DNA from: CAZBEL01 sp964628055
GTDB taxonomy: Bacteria > Fidelibacterota > Marinisomatia > Marinisomatales > TCS56
NCBI GenBank assembly: GCA_964628055.1
Contig: CAZVNL010000001.1
Coordinates: forward strand, 1 to 64,000
Direction: 5' to 3'
Length of the DNA stretch: 64,000 bases
The notes beneath the pieces are model-generated. The model worked only from the letters and a program-made list of their open reading frames with translations, searched no databases and was not told where the DNA came from. Both the position numbers and the translations under genes were made by a program. Below are positions 26,595-36,729 of the stretch, piece by piece (the stretch's first letter is position 1; every line of letters begins with the position of its first letter).

Positions 26595-28061
26595 CTATAT
26601 TCCCAGTAAATCCAACACCAAGCGAATCATCACTCCCGAGGCCCCCTTTTTGGGAAGGTACGGTTTTTTTTCAGCGTTCCAGGCGGTTCCGGCAATATCG
26701 AAATGCACCCAGGGAATGTCTTCTTTAACAAATTCTTTTAGAAAGGCACCCCCAGCAATAGTCCCGGCCTGGCGTTCCGCCCCTACGTTTTTTACATCAG
26801 CCACCTTCGATTTAACCTGCTCACAGTACTCATCCCAGAGGGGGAACTCCCACACAGGTTCGCCCGTTCTCCGGGAAGCCGTTTTTACTTCTTTAATGAG
26901 ATCTGCGTCACTGCCCATGATCCCAGTAGCGACGTGTCCCAGGGCGGTTATGACCGCGCCGGTGAGCGTGGCAAAATCTAAAATATAGCGGGGCTCGTAA
27001 TGCTTGCTCACGTAGCTCAAGGCATCCGCCAGAATAAGGCGTCCCTCGGCATCTGTATTGAGTACTTCGATAGTCTTGCCATTGTAAGCCGTGAGGATGT
27101 CACCTGGTTTATAGGCTTTGGCACCGCTTAAATTTTCCGTGGAGGGAATTACTCCAACGACATTCAAAGGGGGTTTACTCTGTGCAACAGCCTTCATAAC
27201 CCCTAAAACCACACCGGACCCGCACATATCGAATTTCATTTCATCCATTTTGGAAGCGGGTTTAATAGATATCCCGCCGCTATCAAAGGTGAGTCCTTTC
27301 CCCACTAAGACGACTGGTTTCTTGTCGGAAGCACCGCCGTTATACTCCATGACAATAAACTGGGGTGGCTCAGCGGAACCCCGGGCAACGCCCACCAGAG
27401 CCCCCATTCCCATCTTGGTAAAAGTTTCCCGGTCAAACACGGTGACCTTCATACCTCCTTCTTGACCAATCTGCCGGGCTTCTTCCGCTAACTTAGTGGG
27501 AGTGGTCACGTTCCCTGGATGATTTTCCAGGTCCCGGGCGTAACAAACAGCTTCGCCAAACAGCCGCCCCTTCTCGATTCCTTCTTCCGAACCCTGGAGA
27601 AGAATTGCCGACTCAAGTTCAAACAGTTCTTCCGTCCGGGTTTTATATTCTAAAAACTGATAGCTCCCCAAAATTAACCCTTCCACCATGGCCTGGCTGG
27701 CAGCCGCATCAACGCGATTGTCAAAAACCTCTAAGGCAATGTGTTTACATTTCTTATCGATGGCCGTTTTCGCAACGGTACCCCCCGCTTTGCGCAAGGT
27801 TTCTAAATCCAACGCTTCTTGTTTTCCAAGCCCGACTATTAAAAAGCGCTTTTGCCCTTTGTAAAACAGGACGGCCTCTCCCACCTTGCCCTTAATATCA
27901 CCTAATTTAATGGCTTCGGAAATCTGGTGGTCAAGATATTCGTTCACTTCCGCTCCGGTGGCAGTAAGCGCGGTTTCTTCGGTCACCCCAACGGCAAAAA
28001 GGTCAGTGGCCAAGTCCTGCCAATCTTTCGTTGTGGATAATATTGCTTTCAAGTAGGCCAT
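26595..28061 (-). CDS. pepA: Leucyl aminopeptidase (M17, PepA)
   Basis: A 488-residue M17 cytosolic aminopeptidase. The C-terminal catalytic domain shows LVGKGLTFDSGGISIKP with metal-binding Lys and Asp and the family signature NTDAEGRLILADAL. It removes N-terminal residues in peptide turnover using two divalent metals, normally as a hexamer. The ATG at 28061 is chosen because GGAAGGA stands 5 nt before it; the frame extends 15 codons further without such a site. PepA in some bacteria also binds DNA, but nothing here indicates that. Confidence 0.93.
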   Translation of the reverse strand: MAYLKAILSTTKDWQDLATDLFAVGVTEETALTATGAEVNEYLDHQISEAIKLGDIKGKVGEAVLFYKGQKRFLIVGLGKQEALDLETLRKAGGTVAKTAIDKKCKHIALEVFDNRVDAAASQAMVEGLILGSYQFLEYKTRTEELFELESAILLQGSEEGIEKGRLFGEAVCYARDLENHPGNVTTPTKLAEEARQIGQEGGMKVTVFDRETFTKMGMGALVGVARGSAEPPQFIVMEYNGGASDKKPVVLVGKGLTFDSGGISIKPASKMDEMKFDMCGSGVVLGVMKAVAQSKPPLNVVGVIPSTENLSGAKAYKPGDILTAYNGKTIEVLNTDAEGRLILADALSYVSKHYEPRYILDFATLTGAVITALGHVATGIMGSDADLIKEVKTASRRTGEPVWEFPLWDEYCEQVKSKVADVKNVGAERQAGTIAGGAFLKEFVKEDIPWVHFDIAGTAWNAEKKPYLPKKGASGVMIRLVLDLLGI

Positions 28062-28195
28062 AGTCTTCCTTCCGTTTATTGTAAAAATGAGTATTGATAT
28101 ACTCAAATAGCTAATGCCAAATTAAAGTAAAATAAGTTATTCCTGAAATGAATTTCGTCTTTAGGTTTTTAATACCCCTTACAGGTTTCCCAGAC

Positions 28196-30133
28196 CTACA
28201 CTCGTCTTTTTACCAAGCTTTCCACAATCGTTGGATCCGCCAAAGTAGAAATATCTCCTATATGATCCAGGTCCCCTTCGGTGATTTTACGTAAGATTCG
28301 GCGCATGATTTTCCCCGAACGCGTTTTTGGTAAAGCAGAGGTGAATTGTATCTTGTCTGGCTTCGCGTGAGGGCCGATCTCTTGGGTGACCTTCGTTAAG
28401 ATATCCCTGACAACTTCATCATCATGCGTAACGCCCGTCATGAGGGTTACGAAAGCATAAATACCCTGACCTTTAATGTCGTGGGGATAGCCCACAACCG
28501 CCGCTTCGGCCACTCCCTTGGCCTTGCCAATGGCACCCTCCACCTCGGCCGTCCCGATGCGATGACCAGAAACATTGAGTACATCGTCTACACGGCCCGT
28601 TATCCAGTAATAACCATCTTCATCCCGCCGGGCACCATCCCCGGTTAAATAGTATCCAGAATACGTGGCAAAGTAGGTCTGACGAAAACGGTCATGATCT
28701 CCGTACACGGTGCGCATGATTCCCGGCCAGGCTATTTTTATCGCCAGTAAACCAGAAACATTATTCCCCTCAATCTCTTTTCCATCTTCCGTCAATAGAA
28801 CCGGTTGGATGCCGAAAAAGGGTAGCGTCGCCGAACCGGGTTTCAGAGGGGTCGCTCCAGGCAGAGGAGTTAAAAGAATCCCGCCCGTCTCGGTTTGCCA
28901 CCAAGTGTCAACAATGGGGCACCGTCCTTTCCCGATTTCACGATAATACCAGAGCCATTCAGGTTCTTTGATAGGTTCACCCACCGTCCCTAATATCTTT
29001 AGGCTAGATAAATCGTGGTTTTGAACCCATTGGTTTCCTTCCTTCATCAAGGCGCGTAGAGCAGTTGGCGCCGTGTAGAAAATATTGACTTTATGTTTGT
29101 CAACGATATCCCAGAAACGACCATAATCAGGATAATTAGGGACCCCCTCAAACATAATGGTAATGGCTCGATTGGCTAAAGGGCCATAGACGATGTAGGA
29201 ATGTCCCGTTATCCATCCGATATCGGCCGTGCACCAGTAAATATCACCCTCATGATAATCAAAGATGATTTCATGAGAGTAGGCCGCGTACACCAAATAA
29301 CCTCCGGTTGTGTGCAAAACCCCTTTCGGTTTGCCGGTGGAACCAGAGGTGTAGAGAATAAAGAGCGGGTCTTCCGCATCGAGTATCACCGGGGGACTGT
29401 CAGCCGCAACCTTGGCGATTTCTTCATGCCACCAGTGATCCCGGCGGGGTTTCATGGGAACGGGTTCACCTGTGCGCCGGACAACGATGACGCGTTCGAT
29501 AAAAGGCGTCCCCTCCAGGGCACGGTCGGCATTGCGTTTCATGGGAATATCGGTCTTTCGCCCTCGCACACCCGTATCCTGGGTTATTAATAGGCGACAA
29601 TTAGAATCATTGATCCGATTACGTAGAGAGTCGCTGCTAAAGGCACCGAAAACAACCGAGTGTACCGCTCCCAGACGGGCACAGGCTAACATGGCAATGG
29701 CTAATTCAGGAATCATCTGTAAATAGATACAAACACGATCTCCCTTTTTAATACCCATCCCCTTTAAAACATTCGCCAATGTTTGAACCTCTTTCAATAA
29801 TTCACTATAGGTATACGCTTTTGATTCCTGGGAATCGTTGCCCTCCCATATGAGGGCCGTTTGGTCGCCATACCCTGCCTCCACGTGCCGATCGAGACAG
29901 TTATAGCTTGCATTTAGCTTTCCGCCTTTAAAAAACTCAATATTTGCAGTTACAAAATCGTAGTCTATGACCTTTTGCCACCGCTCATACCAACTAATCC
30001 GCTCCGCAATCTGACCCCAAAAAGCTTCCGGATTATTGATCGACTGGTTATAGAGTTTCCAGTATTCATCCAGAGTTTTAATCCAAGCGCGCTTAGAAAT
30101 CCGCTCAGGAGGCAAATACGTTTTCTCAGACAT
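28196..30133 (-). CDS. acs: Acetyl-CoA synthetase (AMP-forming)
   Basis: A 645-residue Acs with family-typical length. Motifs: A3 LFILYTSGSTGKPKGVLHT, ADIGWITGHSYIVYGPL, the acetate pocket WWQTETGGIL, A8 LTGDGARRDEDGYYWITGRVDDV and A10 TRSGKIMRR with the Lys that is regulated by acetylation. It activates acetate to acetyl-CoA; in this genome it could also return acetyl units from aromatic degradation to acetate if run with other enzymes (inference). It stands alone with 108 free bases before its start. Confidence 0.95.
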   Translation of the reverse strand: MSEKTYLPPERISKRAWIKTLDEYWKLYNQSINNPEAFWGQIAERISWYERWQKVIDYDFVTANIEFFKGGKLNASYNCLDRHVEAGYGDQTALIWEGNDSQESKAYTYSELLKEVQTLANVLKGMGIKKGDRVCIYLQMIPELAIAMLACARLGAVHSVVFGAFSSDSLRNRINDSNCRLLITQDTGVRGRKTDIPMKRNADRALEGTPFIERVIVVRRTGEPVPMKPRRDHWWHEEIAKVAADSPPVILDAEDPLFILYTSGSTGKPKGVLHTTGGYLVYAAYSHEIIFDYHEGDIYWCTADIGWITGHSYIVYGPLANRAITIMFEGVPNYPDYGRFWDIVDKHKVNIFYTAPTALRALMKEGNQWVQNHDLSSLKILGTVGEPIKEPEWLWYYREIGKGRCPIVDTWWQTETGGILLTPLPGATPLKPGSATLPFFGIQPVLLTEDGKEIEGNNVSGLLAIKIAWPGIMRTVYGDHDRFRQTYFATYSGYYLTGDGARRDEDGYYWITGRVDDVLNVSGHRIGTAEVEGAIGKAKGVAEAAVVGYPHDIKGQGIYAFVTLMTGVTHDDEVVRDILTKVTQEIGPHAKPDKIQFTSALPKTRSGKIMRRILRKITEGDLDHIGDISTLADPTIVESLVKRRV

Positions 30134-30242
30134 GTTCTACTCCTATCTTAGACTCAGAAATATTATTCTCAAAGCAGTAAAATAAGATATTTATATCCTA
30201 TTAGTCAAAATAAATAGTACCTATTACGCTCCTAAAATGAAG

Positions 30243-31727
30243 TTATTCCTTTGCGGAGGACTCTTCAATCAATTCATAGGTAATCTTCATTTTCTGGTTG
30301 ATGGAGAAAGTTTGTTCATCCACCAGTTCCCCCAATTTGTAAACCTGTAAATGATGGGTACCTGCTTCCATCATAAATTTGATCTTTTTCTCCTGCCAGC
30401 GATACTCATCATCGAGGATGAAGGTCAAACTATCTTCATGAGAATAAAACTTAACTGGATAGAAAGGACTCAATTTTACTTCGATGGTTAGCGCTTCTGC
30501 TGATTGTATCTGGATGGTTTTCGTAACCGGAGCATAATCTACTTTTTTTATCGTCACATTGTGATCACCTATTTCTACGGGGTAGTTAACCACGGGAGTA
30601 AGGCCTATCGATTGGGCATCCAGCAGCACTTCTGCCTCAACGGGAACGCTGGTAAAGGTGGTGGGGACAAAATAGCGCGCTATGAGAGCGGAAACCGGAA
30701 GCGTCTCAACTAGTTCTACAGGAGCCTCTTTTTGGGGAGGTGCTTTTTTCGGCTTCGGTGCCTTTTTCAACACCGGTGTAACATAGCGATTTAACACCCA
30801 CCCTTCTACTTCCTGGGTAGTTCCTCTGGTTTCATCCCGGACCTCCGTCAAACCAAACAATCGATCACCAGCTACTTTCGAGACGATCACCAGATCACCC
30901 TGTGATAGAAAGAAGTGTACCGGGGCTCCGTTCTGTGGTCCCTCCCGGAAGGGGACTAAATTCTCTTTCACGCGATATGGTGCTCCCTTTTCAAGGAAAG
31001 CTTGCGGCGGGCCAAGAAACAGATCCCTCCTGATTTCATGTTTCTTATGGAAGTTGAAAGGGACACTTAGTTTTGGCAAAGCGCCTTTGGTATCCACCGT
31101 CAACTTTAAATGCTCCTGTTCTCCCTGGGAAGCGCGTAGTTGCAAGCGATAAAACCCTATAGTATCAGTAACGGACATGGCCAGTACGCGTTGACTATCG
31201 GCCAGGCTAACTTCCGCCCCGGTGATTGGGCTGCTATCGGATCGACGATAAACGGTCCCCAGTAATACATACGGAATGCGCTGAACTTTAAAGATGGGAA
31301 GTTCAAGTCGATGGGAAGGAGTCACCGAAAAAGTATGTTGCACTTTTAGAAAATCACCGCCTAAAGGCACCAGAACAGCCAAGTTCCCCGAGGGCTCTCG
31401 GTTGAGGGTATTACGCGGTAAAACCAGTTTAATACTATCCCCGGGAAAGAACACTTGTTGGAGTAAGGGTTCCGCTGTATTACGACGATCGTAGATACTC
31501 AACCGGTAGGCCGTGGGTTGTGCGTCCAGAATTAGAACGGGAGCCACGATGGTGACTTCGGCGTAAGTGTAACGCATATTAATCTCGTCGTTATCGGTAA
31601 TTACAATAGGGCGATCATACTGATTTACTTTAAGATAGGAACAACCGACGGACCATAGAATAGCGACTATGATCCCCGAATAATAAACCGTGAGTTTGAA
31701 TCTACTCAATAGGAACCCCGTGGGCAA
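30243..31727 (-). CDS. PEGA- and SH3-containing lipoprotein
   Basis: A 494-residue putative lipoprotein with signal ending LWSVGC. After a beta domain (30-150) there is a carboxypeptidase-regulatory-like fold (about 155-225, LLGTVYRRSDSSPITGAEVSL), an SH3-like domain (about 250-325, YRVKENLVPFREGPQNG to GWVLNRYVTPV), a Lys/Pro-rich linker and a PEGA domain (about 355-425, PVEAEVLLDAQSIGLTPV). These modules bind cell-wall or surface partners. I do not recognise a specific function. Its start lies 26 bases inside the thioesterase gene, so the two are probably co-transcribed. Confidence 0.8.
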   Translation of the reverse strand: MPTGFLLSRFKLTVYYSGIIVAILWSVGCSYLKVNQYDRPIVITDNDEINMRYTYAEVTIVAPVLILDAQPTAYRLSIYDRRNTAEPLLQQVFFPGDSIKLVLPRNTLNREPSGNLAVLVPLGGDFLKVQHTFSVTPSHRLELPIFKVQRIPYVLLGTVYRRSDSSPITGAEVSLADSQRVLAMSVTDTIGFYRLQLRASQGEQEHLKLTVDTKGALPKLSVPFNFHKKHEIRRDLFLGPPQAFLEKGAPYRVKENLVPFREGPQNGAPVHFFLSQGDLVIVSKVAGDRLFGLTEVRDETRGTTQEVEGWVLNRYVTPVLKKAPKPKKAPPQKEAPVELVETLPVSALIARYFVPTTFTSVPVEAEVLLDAQSIGLTPVVNYPVEIGDHNVTIKKVDYAPVTKTIQIQSAEALTIEVKLSPFYPVKFYSHEDSLTFILDDEYRWQEKKIKFMMEAGTHHLQVYKLGELVDEQTFSINQKMKITYELIEESSAKE

Positions 31728-32100
31728 ATTTATGGTACTGTCCCGCTTTGTCTTTATGAACTGCTACCATTGTGATATCGGCTTTACAAGCCAAGCGGCT
31801 GCCTTTCTCCCGACTTTCTGCATAGGCTTCCACTCGAATAGTGAAGGAGGTCTTTCCCACTCGGATGACGCACCCGGTAAAGTTCACCCATTCTCCAGCG
31901 AAAACCGGTTCGCTAAATTCAACCTTCTCGATGGCGCGGGTCACGGCACCGCTGGCACCCGTGTCGCGAAGAAAACGGAAAGCCACCTTCGCTGCGGCTA
32001 AGTCCATCCAGGAGACCATTTGTCCCCCGAATAAGGTACCAATGTTGTTGATGTGGTCGGGCATCACCAATTGAGAGTAGTTCGCTGTGTAATCTCTCAT
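31702..32100 (-). CDS. Acyl-CoA thioesterase (hotdog fold, BFIT/YciA type)
   Basis: A 132-residue single hotdog protein with the family opening VMPDHINNIGTLFGGQMVSWMDLAAA, catalytic Asn/Asp region included, and KVEFSEPVFAGEWVNFTG. It hydrolyses acyl-CoA esters; its chain-length preference is not predictable. Cytoplasmic, probably a hexamer. In this genome it could relieve CoA trapping by aromatic acyl-CoAs but there is no physical link to the aromatic cluster. Confidence 0.9.
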   Translation of the reverse strand: MRDYTANYSQLVMPDHINNIGTLFGGQMVSWMDLAAAKVAFRFLRDTGASGAVTRAIEKVEFSEPVFAGEWVNFTGCVIRVGKTSFTIRVEAYAESREKGSRLACKADITMVAVHKDKAGQYHKFAHGVPIE

Positions 32101-32531
32101 GATAAAATCCTTTTTCTATTCCCGGTAAAATTTACTGTTTAACCGTTTAGTAAAGGGCATTTTTTGTCTCCTCCCTGCAAGGATTATTTCTTTGGGATTA
32201 GCCGCCAGAATCATTGGCTAAGTTTTCCCTTTAATGTGAACTAAAACCCTGCTGTTTCCCAGGTTTTATTCTCAATAAGCAAGGGATGTGACCAGTCAAG
32301 TATGAGCGACAAAAAAAGCCCCGCAAAGATACCCTCGAGAAAAATTTTTTTCCCTGAAGAGCACGCCACACCTGCGGGGCTATCACAATATTATTTCGCT
32401 GGAGAAATTCTGTCAAGCTTTTTTTTAAGCTTCTACCCGGAATTTTCGCTAATAAGGGGGTTATCGGGCACTCATCGGATCAATTTGGTACAGAACGTCT
32501 TTAAATGATCGGAATAACCACCACAGGCAGC
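32101..32531. other. 431-base intergenic region with a structured element
   Basis: No protein gene is supported here. The region follows the stop of the MFS gene and precedes the thioesterase start on the minus strand. It contains the GC-rich hairpin structure listed separately at 32317-32381 and an AT-rich remainder that should carry the thioesterase promoter. Confidence 0.6.
32317..32381 (-). ncRNA. Structured RNA or long-loop terminator
   Basis: On the minus strand a perfect 9-bp stem AGCCCCGCA/TGCGGGGCT encloses 47 nt and is followed at once by seven T. The enclosed part folds further: CTC...GAG around GGGAAAA/TTTTCTC. A plain terminator rarely has a 47-nt loop, so this may be a small RNA ending in its own terminator or a riboregulator. 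I could not match it to a known riboswitch family. At minimum it should stop transcription coming from the MFS gene, 150 nt upstream. Confidence 0.55.
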
Positions 32532-33806
32532 TTAGGCTAAATATTTCTGGGCCATGGCTTTTCCTTGGGCTGGGTCCACTTTCATAAATAACAACGCACC
32601 GGTAAAAAACAGGATCATTATGGAGAGGATACCCAAGCGTGGATTACCGGTGAGCAAGGTAATAGTTCCCATTAGGACGGGACCGAGAACGGCGGCAAAC
32701 TTCCCGAACATATTGTAAAAACCAAAGAATTGAGCCGCTTTCTTCTCCGGGATGATCCGGGTGTACAAGGAACGGCTCAAAGCCTGGATGCCCCCCTGAA
32801 AAAGAGCAATCATGGCCGCTAAAAGATAAAAATGCCACTCCACGCTCATAAAATATCCTCCAACGGTGATGAAACAATACGCTACAATGGCGATGAGGAT
32901 GGCTTTTTTAGTCCCGATTTTGGTTCCCAACCAACCATAGAAAAGGGCGGCAGGAAAAGCGACAAATTGCACCAGGAGCAAAGCGACTATGAGGGAACTA
33001 CTGGAAAATTTAAGGGAAATACCGTAATCCACCGCCATGCGCACAATGGTATCCACACCGTCGATGTAAAACCAATAGGCCAATAGAAATAGGCCCACAA
33101 TTTTCAAATGTCGGATGTGATGAAAGGTATCCATCAATTGACCCCACCCTAAAACAATAGCTTTTCGAAAGGGCACTGCGGTGTAAAGCCTGGGTTCCTT
33201 AACGAAGAGGATCAAGGGAACCGTAAAAACGGTCCACCACACTGCTACCGTTAGAAATGCAAATTTTACCGCTTGTTCCTTAGCGCTTAAACCAAAAAAT
33301 TCCGGATCCAGGTACATCCAGACATTGAAAGCAAATAAAAGGCCGCCCCCAATATAACCCAAGGCAAACCCTAATGACGAAACGGAATCAACCTTACGTT
33401 CAGAGGCTACTCCAGGCAGTAAGGAATCATAAAAAACGTTGGCTCCGGAAAAACCTACATTGGCAATGATGAATAACGTAACGGCTACTGGCCACTGGCC
33501 TTGATGCACCAACCATAAACCGCTGGTCATGGCTGCGCCTAAAAAGGCAAAGGTGACCAAGAATTTCTTCTTGGCAGTACCTCGATCGGCGATAGACCCT
33601 ATCAAAGGCGCCAGGATGGCGATGATGATGGAAGCCAAAGAGTTCGCCAGACCCAAATAAAAGGTGCTTTCCGTAGGATTATCCGGGTTGGCCCAATAGG
33701 CTTTAAAAAAGAGGGGGAAAAACCCAGCCTGGACGGTGGTGGAAAAGGTGGAATTGGCCCAATCGTACAACGCCCAACTCCAGATAGCTTTGCGCGAGTC
33801 AATCAT
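32532..33806 (-). CDS. UMF1-family MFS transporter
   Basis: A 424-residue permease with twelve predicted helices and the UMF1/Atg22 family opening AIWSWALYDWANSTFSTTVQAGFFP, then IGSIADRGTAKKKF between helices 2 and 3 and GGIQALSRSLYTRIIPEKKAAQFFGFYNMFGK in the second half. UMF1 members are predicted efflux or uptake permeases; substrates are mostly unknown. It is the last gene of the symporter, NamZ, barrel unit (28-nt gap), so a role with cell-wall fragments is possible but only inferred. Confidence 0.88.
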   Translation of the reverse strand: MIDSRKAIWSWALYDWANSTFSTTVQAGFFPLFFKAYWANPDNPTESTFYLGLANSLASIIIAILAPLIGSIADRGTAKKKFLVTFAFLGAAMTSGLWLVHQGQWPVAVTLFIIANVGFSGANVFYDSLLPGVASERKVDSVSSLGFALGYIGGGLLFAFNVWMYLDPEFFGLSAKEQAVKFAFLTVAVWWTVFTVPLILFVKEPRLYTAVPFRKAIVLGWGQLMDTFHHIRHLKIVGLFLLAYWFYIDGVDTIVRMAVDYGISLKFSSSSLIVALLLVQFVAFPAALFYGWLGTKIGTKKAILIAIVAYCFITVGGYFMSVEWHFYLLAAMIALFQGGIQALSRSLYTRIIPEKKAAQFFGFYNMFGKFAAVLGPVLMGTITLLTGNPRLGILSIMILFFTGALLFMKVDPAQGKAMAQKYLA

Positions 33807-33834
33807 GGTGTGTTCCTTGTTCAGTACTTACCTT

Positions 33835-35418
33835 CTACCAGGCCTGGAAATAAGAGGTTAACCCTACCCACAGGATACGCGTATTAAAAGTGTGACGGGT
33901 GAAAATGGACCACTTTGCGCCCAGATCAATTTCAAAAGGAATAGGGCCAAATTTCTTCAATGCGTTAACGTTGTGGAACGTTATTTTAACCTCCTGCCCC
34001 AATTGATACTTCCGTGTGTCGTGGACCGTACGATCCCCTCGCATGCGTCGCACCTGCCATGCATCCCAGTGTGAATCCTTCGAAAAAACTCGATCCCGCC
34101 CAGACAGGAATAAGGAGGCGCCTGTGGTGATGGAAAGTCGATTGGGAATCAACTCCACTTTACCCGCGAGCTGACCCCACAATTCATTTCCTTTGCGATA
34201 ATGATATTCTACCCCAACGGCCTGGGCGATGCTGTCGGGATGGAAACGATTCATTCCCAAAAAAGAAATTGGCGTGTTCACCCGCTCCTGGCTGTAGTAA
34301 CTAAACCGGCAGAGATAAGTAATATCAATGAGGCGACTCAGGTACGTCCGGTAAAATTCGCCAAACAGGGAAAAGGACCAGCGAGTCAGTCCTTCCCCTA
34401 ACGGGAGGTAGGAAAATTGGTCCGGTCGTCCCTGGCGATCTATTTGCTGAGGATTGTAGAAAATTAACCGGGGAGCACTGGGTAAACGTAGTTGAATTCC
34501 CGCAAACAGAGACGAACCTTTGACCCCCGACCAGGCCGGCCGACCCCAGAGGAGAAAATTAAATTCGAAGCTTACATCTCCCACCCCGGAACGGGGAGTG
34601 TACTCCGGATAATAATACTCCAGCAAGGAATCGAGAGTAATCGCCGTGGTGTCATCTTCGGCAAAGGGATTAAACGCGGTACCATAAATCCCCTGGCTTA
34701 ATGGATCGGTCCCACCGTTCAACGCCCATAAAAGGGAATGCCTCCCCTCCCATGTATAAAACCAGCTATAGAGTGAATCTAATTCGGCATCATAATGGGT
34801 TTGTAACGCACGCTGAAAACGTTGTTTCGCTTCCTGCTGGTAGGTGATGAAATCCGCTAGACCGGGAATCTCGAAAGCCTTCCAGCTCCAGGTTCGTTTC
34901 TCCATGAGACGAGTAACGTAAGGTAATGTAAAAATAAAGGTAAGACGGTTGGTAAAACCGTATTCAATCTTCAGGATACGCTCCTGGATTACGCGATGTC
35001 TTTTTTCCGTGAATAAACCACCCACGGTAATAGAATCCGGTCCAAAGAAATCCGCACTGAAATCGAAAAGGGAGTCGCTGTAAGACTGGTTATAGGCCCG
35101 AATGTGTTGCCCTATATTGCCGTGAAAATCAAAGCCCAGGGTGTCTAAATCATACAGGTCAAACGGGGCAGAATAGTGTCCATCAGGATTTCGTTGGGTG
35201 TGGTCGAAATAACGTAGCCCGTAACCGGCCAAAACAAATTCCTCCTCCTGGATTCCTGGCTTGCCACCATACCCTATCCAGTCTCCGGTGTTAGAGAAGT
35301 TTTGCACTGTAAATCGCCAGACGTTCTGGGGGACAGTGAAGAAAGTTTGTGCCAGACTAAGACCGGGAATCAGCACCAAAAAAAGCGTCAGGAAACGCGT
35401 AAACCCTAGGGATACCAT
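33835..35418 (-). CDS. Putative outer-membrane beta-barrel protein
   Basis: A 527-residue exported protein with signal peptide ending LSLAQ (residue 24). The mature part alternates hydrophobic and polar residues in strands such as ILKIEYGFTNRLTFIFTLPYVTR, VSFEFNFLLWG and FAGIQLRLPSAPRL, and turns rich in Asp/Gly, as in FadL- or phenol-transporter-like barrels. It ends in aromatic residues (TSYFQAW). I cannot name a family. It begins immediately after the NamZ-like stop, so the two are coupled; it may bring the substrate across the outer membrane. Confidence 0.7.
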   Translation of the reverse strand: MVSLGFTRFLTLFLVLIPGLSLAQTFFTVPQNVWRFTVQNFSNTGDWIGYGGKPGIQEEEFVLAGYGLRYFDHTQRNPDGHYSAPFDLYDLDTLGFDFHGNIGQHIRAYNQSYSDSLFDFSADFFGPDSITVGGLFTEKRHRVIQERILKIEYGFTNRLTFIFTLPYVTRLMEKRTWSWKAFEIPGLADFITYQQEAKQRFQRALQTHYDAELDSLYSWFYTWEGRHSLLWALNGGTDPLSQGIYGTAFNPFAEDDTTAITLDSLLEYYYPEYTPRSGVGDVSFEFNFLLWGRPAWSGVKGSSLFAGIQLRLPSAPRLIFYNPQQIDRQGRPDQFSYLPLGEGLTRWSFSLFGEFYRTYLSRLIDITYLCRFSYYSQERVNTPISFLGMNRFHPDSIAQAVGVEYHYRKGNELWGQLAGKVELIPNRLSITTGASLFLSGRDRVFSKDSHWDAWQVRRMRGDRTVHDTRKYQLGQEVKITFHNVNALKKFGPIPFEIDLGAKWSIFTRHTFNTRILWVGLTSYFQAW

Positions 35419-36729
35419 TTAAGGATATAAGAGGAAGGTTTGTCTGAATTCGTTAAACTTGATTTCATCGTGCATCCACTGGGGAGGTAAATAGGAGGGC
35501 GGCTTCCCTTGAGCGACAAAGGTACGTAAAAGGCCATGGCCGAATAAACGGTCTACATAGTCACCGCCGAGCCATTGGAATTCACGCGGGTAAAGTTGAT
35601 GAACAAGGGTCAGAATCGTTGTTGCGGTGGCTATTGGGTCGAAGGTATTGCGGTCGACGATCTTTATCGTCACACCACCAAGGCGTTGTTGCAGATACTG
35701 GGGCACGGTGTTAAGGGACGACGAAGTGCCAGGTGTATATCGGACAGCCCGGAACGCCACGCCGCGAAGCCGTTCGGCTTGGAGGTGCTCTAACAGTTGG
35801 TTGCTGGAAATCCACGGGGCACCGACCATCATGTAGGACGCCTTCACCCCAAACCCGACATTCAAATTAGCCCCGCGCACCAGGTTCATGCCGCAGTAGG
35901 CCAGCAGATGATCCAAGTCGGGAGTGTCGGGACGGGGTGGAATCCAGGGCAGCCCGGTCTCGTCGTACCACATGGAGCGCTTCCAGTTGGCAAGGGGTAC
36001 GATAGTAAGATCCACTCGGGCAAGTTCTTTCGCCCAGCCCATTTCATTGACCATTAGAACATACTCACCAATCGTAAGCCCGTGACGAATAGGGACCAGG
36101 TGATATCCTTCAAAAGATTGATAACTGGGACGGACCACCGGTCCTTCTACGCGGTCGCCCCGGAGCGGATTAGGTCGATCCAATACCATCATGGGGATAT
36201 TCCAAGCCGCGGCCGCTTCAATTAGTTTGCTGATGGTCGTAATATAGGTGGAATAACGAACGCCCGTGTCTTGAATATCCACTAAAATCAAATCCAGACC
36301 ATCCAGGGCCCAATCTGGTGGCGTGAGATAATGACTGCCCCGGCCAAGTTTCAGAATCCGTGCGCCAGTCGCGGGGTCAAAACCCTCTTTACCAATTATT
36401 TTCAATTTACCGCTCCCATCGCCGGCTAAACCGAATTCAGGCGTAAAGACTATCTTTACCGTGATACCCTCCTGGGTTTGCAACAACTCTAAAAGATGTC
36501 GCCGGTTGCGATCAACAGCTGTTTGATTACACAAAACCCCAATGGTTTTTTCCTGCAACGGTTTAAAATCCAATTGTTCCAGAACATCCAACCCGGTGAA
36601 CACCGTATGTATGAAGGATAGATCTGGTATCTCTAACACCTTGCTATAACGATAGGTTTGGGCTTGATGCGCTGAAAGGTTCAGCACAACCATAATTAAA
36701 CTGACCCAACTTCTGGTAAACTTAAACAT
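35419..36729 (-). CDS. DUF1343/NamZ-like exo-beta-N-acetylmuramidase family protein
   Basis: A 436-residue exported protein (signal residues 1-23) of the DUF1343 family, whose studied member NamZ removes terminal MurNAc from peptidoglycan fragments. Family motifs seen: IGVLCNQTAVDRN, LILVDIQDTGVRYSTYI, LDRPNPLRGDRVEGP, PIRHGLTIGEY and MMVGAPWISSNQLL. Two motifs differ from the usual form: PEHG is PEFG (near residue 98), and the region usually EGTN-S-GRGT reads RGANLNVGFGVK. Specificity or activity may be altered. Eight bases overlap the symporter gene. The context of a Na+ symporter, barrel and MFS permease suggests a salvage unit (inference). Confidence 0.8.
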   Translation of the reverse strand: MFKFTRSWVSLIMVVLNLSAHQAQTYRYSKVLEIPDLSFIHTVFTGLDVLEQLDFKPLQEKTIGVLCNQTAVDRNRRHLLELLQTQEGITVKIVFTPEFGLAGDGSGKLKIIGKEGFDPATGARILKLGRGSHYLTPPDWALDGLDLILVDIQDTGVRYSTYITTISKLIEAAAAWNIPMMVLDRPNPLRGDRVEGPVVRPSYQSFEGYHLVPIRHGLTIGEYVLMVNEMGWAKELARVDLTIVPLANWKRSMWYDETGLPWIPPRPDTPDLDHLLAYCGMNLVRGANLNVGFGVKASYMMVGAPWISSNQLLEHLQAERLRGVAFRAVRYTPGTSSSLNTVPQYLQQRLGGVTIKIVDRNTFDPIATATTILTLVHQLYPREFQWLGGDYVDRLFGHGLLRTFVAQGKPPSYLPPQWMHDEIKFNEFRQTFLLYP

